5,808 nt of DNA, from NCBI GenBank assembly GCA_030626085.1, contig DAOUPQ010000122.1, positions 1 through 5,808 on the forward strand, in the 5' to 3' direction. This DNA comes from Flavobacteriia bacterium (GTDB taxonomy: Bacteria; Bacteroidota; Bacteroidia; Flavobacteriales; Flavobacteriaceae). Shown here in pieces: positions 5,237 to 5,808 of this stretch (its first letter is position 1; the number at the start of each line of letters is the position of its first letter). The position numbers and the translations under genes were made by a program. The notes below the pieces were generated by a model, which had not been told where the DNA came from, ran no database searches, and saw only the letters and a program-made list of their open reading frames with translations.

Positions 5237-5808
5237 TTAAAAAGATTTTTTACAATTTAATTTTATAACAAAAAAATAACTCAGAAGTATTATAACAGAA
5301 ACAATTATAAAAACTATTTTGAAATTAATATAATAAATCAACAATCCTGCAAGTAAGGGAAAGATAGTTGAAAATATTTTTCCTGCACCTGAAATTCCGG
5401 CATAAACTGTCCGGTTCTCATTTGTTGAAATATCTAATAAAATACCACTGTTAGATATTTTAAATAAGGATACAAATATACCTGATAAGATAAAAATAAA
5501 TTGATAATAGAATTGATTATCTCTTAATAATAAAGCAAGAACAGGTATAATACTTCCAATAATTATTGCAACAATTAATAGTGTTTTATAATTGATACTC
5601 TTGGATAATCTATAAAAAATAAAGCTTGAAAGTAAGGTGCCTGTAATTCTAAATAATAGAATATTACCTATAAATTGGTATGATAAATCAAAATTATCTT
5701 TGGCAAACAAAATTAAAAAGGGCATAAAACCAATGCCAAGGCCGAGAGTATTTATTATTAATAAATAATATTTTAGATTTTGATTCTTTCTTATTTCACT
5801 AGGAATGA
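5237..5808 (-). CDS. MFS transporter, C-terminal half (5' end beyond the right edge)
   Basis: The minus-strand frame is open from the window edge to the TGA at 5237-5239; the first Met visible (5725) is preceded by 27 sense codons without a stop, so the gene begins outside the window. About 190 residues are seen with six hydrophobic segments, starting with KYYLLIINTLGLGIGF and ending with IVSVIILLSYFFVIKL before a basic tail (NCKKSF). Six helices, with a small loop containing NENRTVYAGISGAGK before the fifth, fit the second half of a 12-helix major facilitator protein, where that loop and helix 11 are typically conserved. The substrate cannot be told from this half. It lies upstream of arsC on the same strand, and the two could be co-transcribed, although about 100 bases separate them. 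Strong AT bias and many Ile codons are as expected for a membrane protein in this genome. Confidence 0.7.
   Translation of the reverse strand, partial: IPSEIRKNQNLKYYLLIINTLGLGIGFMPFLILFAKDNFDLSYQFIGNILLFRITGTLLSSFIFYRLSKSINYKTLLIVAIIIGSIIPVLALLLRDNQFYYQFIFILSGIFVSLFKISNSGILLDISTNENRTVYAGISGAGKIFSTIFPLLAGLLIYYINFKIVFIIVSVIILLSYFFVIKLNCKKSF

Noticed and set aside
5205..5265. A/T-rich stretch after the MFS stop as a terminator
   Set aside because: There are runs of A and T but no stem of useful length or GC content, so no terminator can be supported.
5237..5725. A complete 162-residue membrane protein starting at the ATG at 5725
   Set aside because: The frame stays open for 27 more codons to the window edge, and these encode the beginning of the first visible helix, so the Met is internal to a longer MFS gene.

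Overview
The window looks like a chromosomal segment of a Bacteroidota bacterium, most likely Flavobacteriia. It is strongly AT-rich and the genes lack obvious Shine-Dalgarno sequences. Several gene starts are preceded by the Bacteroidota -7 promoter motif TAnnTTTG. A GYDIA-type GHMP kinase is present, which to my knowledge is a family typical of this phylum. The genus cannot be fixed from the sequence alone.

Layout: positions 1-135 (minus strand) hold the N-terminal 45 codons of a glycogen/starch synthase (glgA). It is divergent from a plus-strand run beginning with panC (238-1080) and panD (1115-1465), which make pantothenate and its beta-alanine precursor. Next come a flippase-like membrane protein of the LPG-synthase TM/UPF0104 family (TTG start, 1469-2440) and the GYDIA GHMP kinase (2444-3370). 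A BaiN/HI0933-type FAD oxidoreductase follows after a 76-base gap (3447-4652). A 12-bp perfect inverted repeat, probably a bidirectional terminator, separates this run from two minus-strand genes: a thioredoxin-type arsenate reductase (arsC, 4715-5134) and the C-terminal half of an MFS transporter that runs off the right edge (5237-5808).

How they fit together: PanD makes beta-alanine from aspartate and PanC joins it to pantoate; panB is not in the window. The flippase-like gene and the kinase follow with only three bases between coding regions, and panD, flippase and kinase share one reading frame with the same stop-codon-start arrangement at both junctions. That tight pairing of a mevalonate-type kinase with a lipid-flippase-like membrane protein is the least understood part of the window. 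The rest is ordinary housekeeping and detoxification. I saw no CRISPR array, insertion sequence, tRNA or rRNA, and there is no gene-free stretch above 300 bases.
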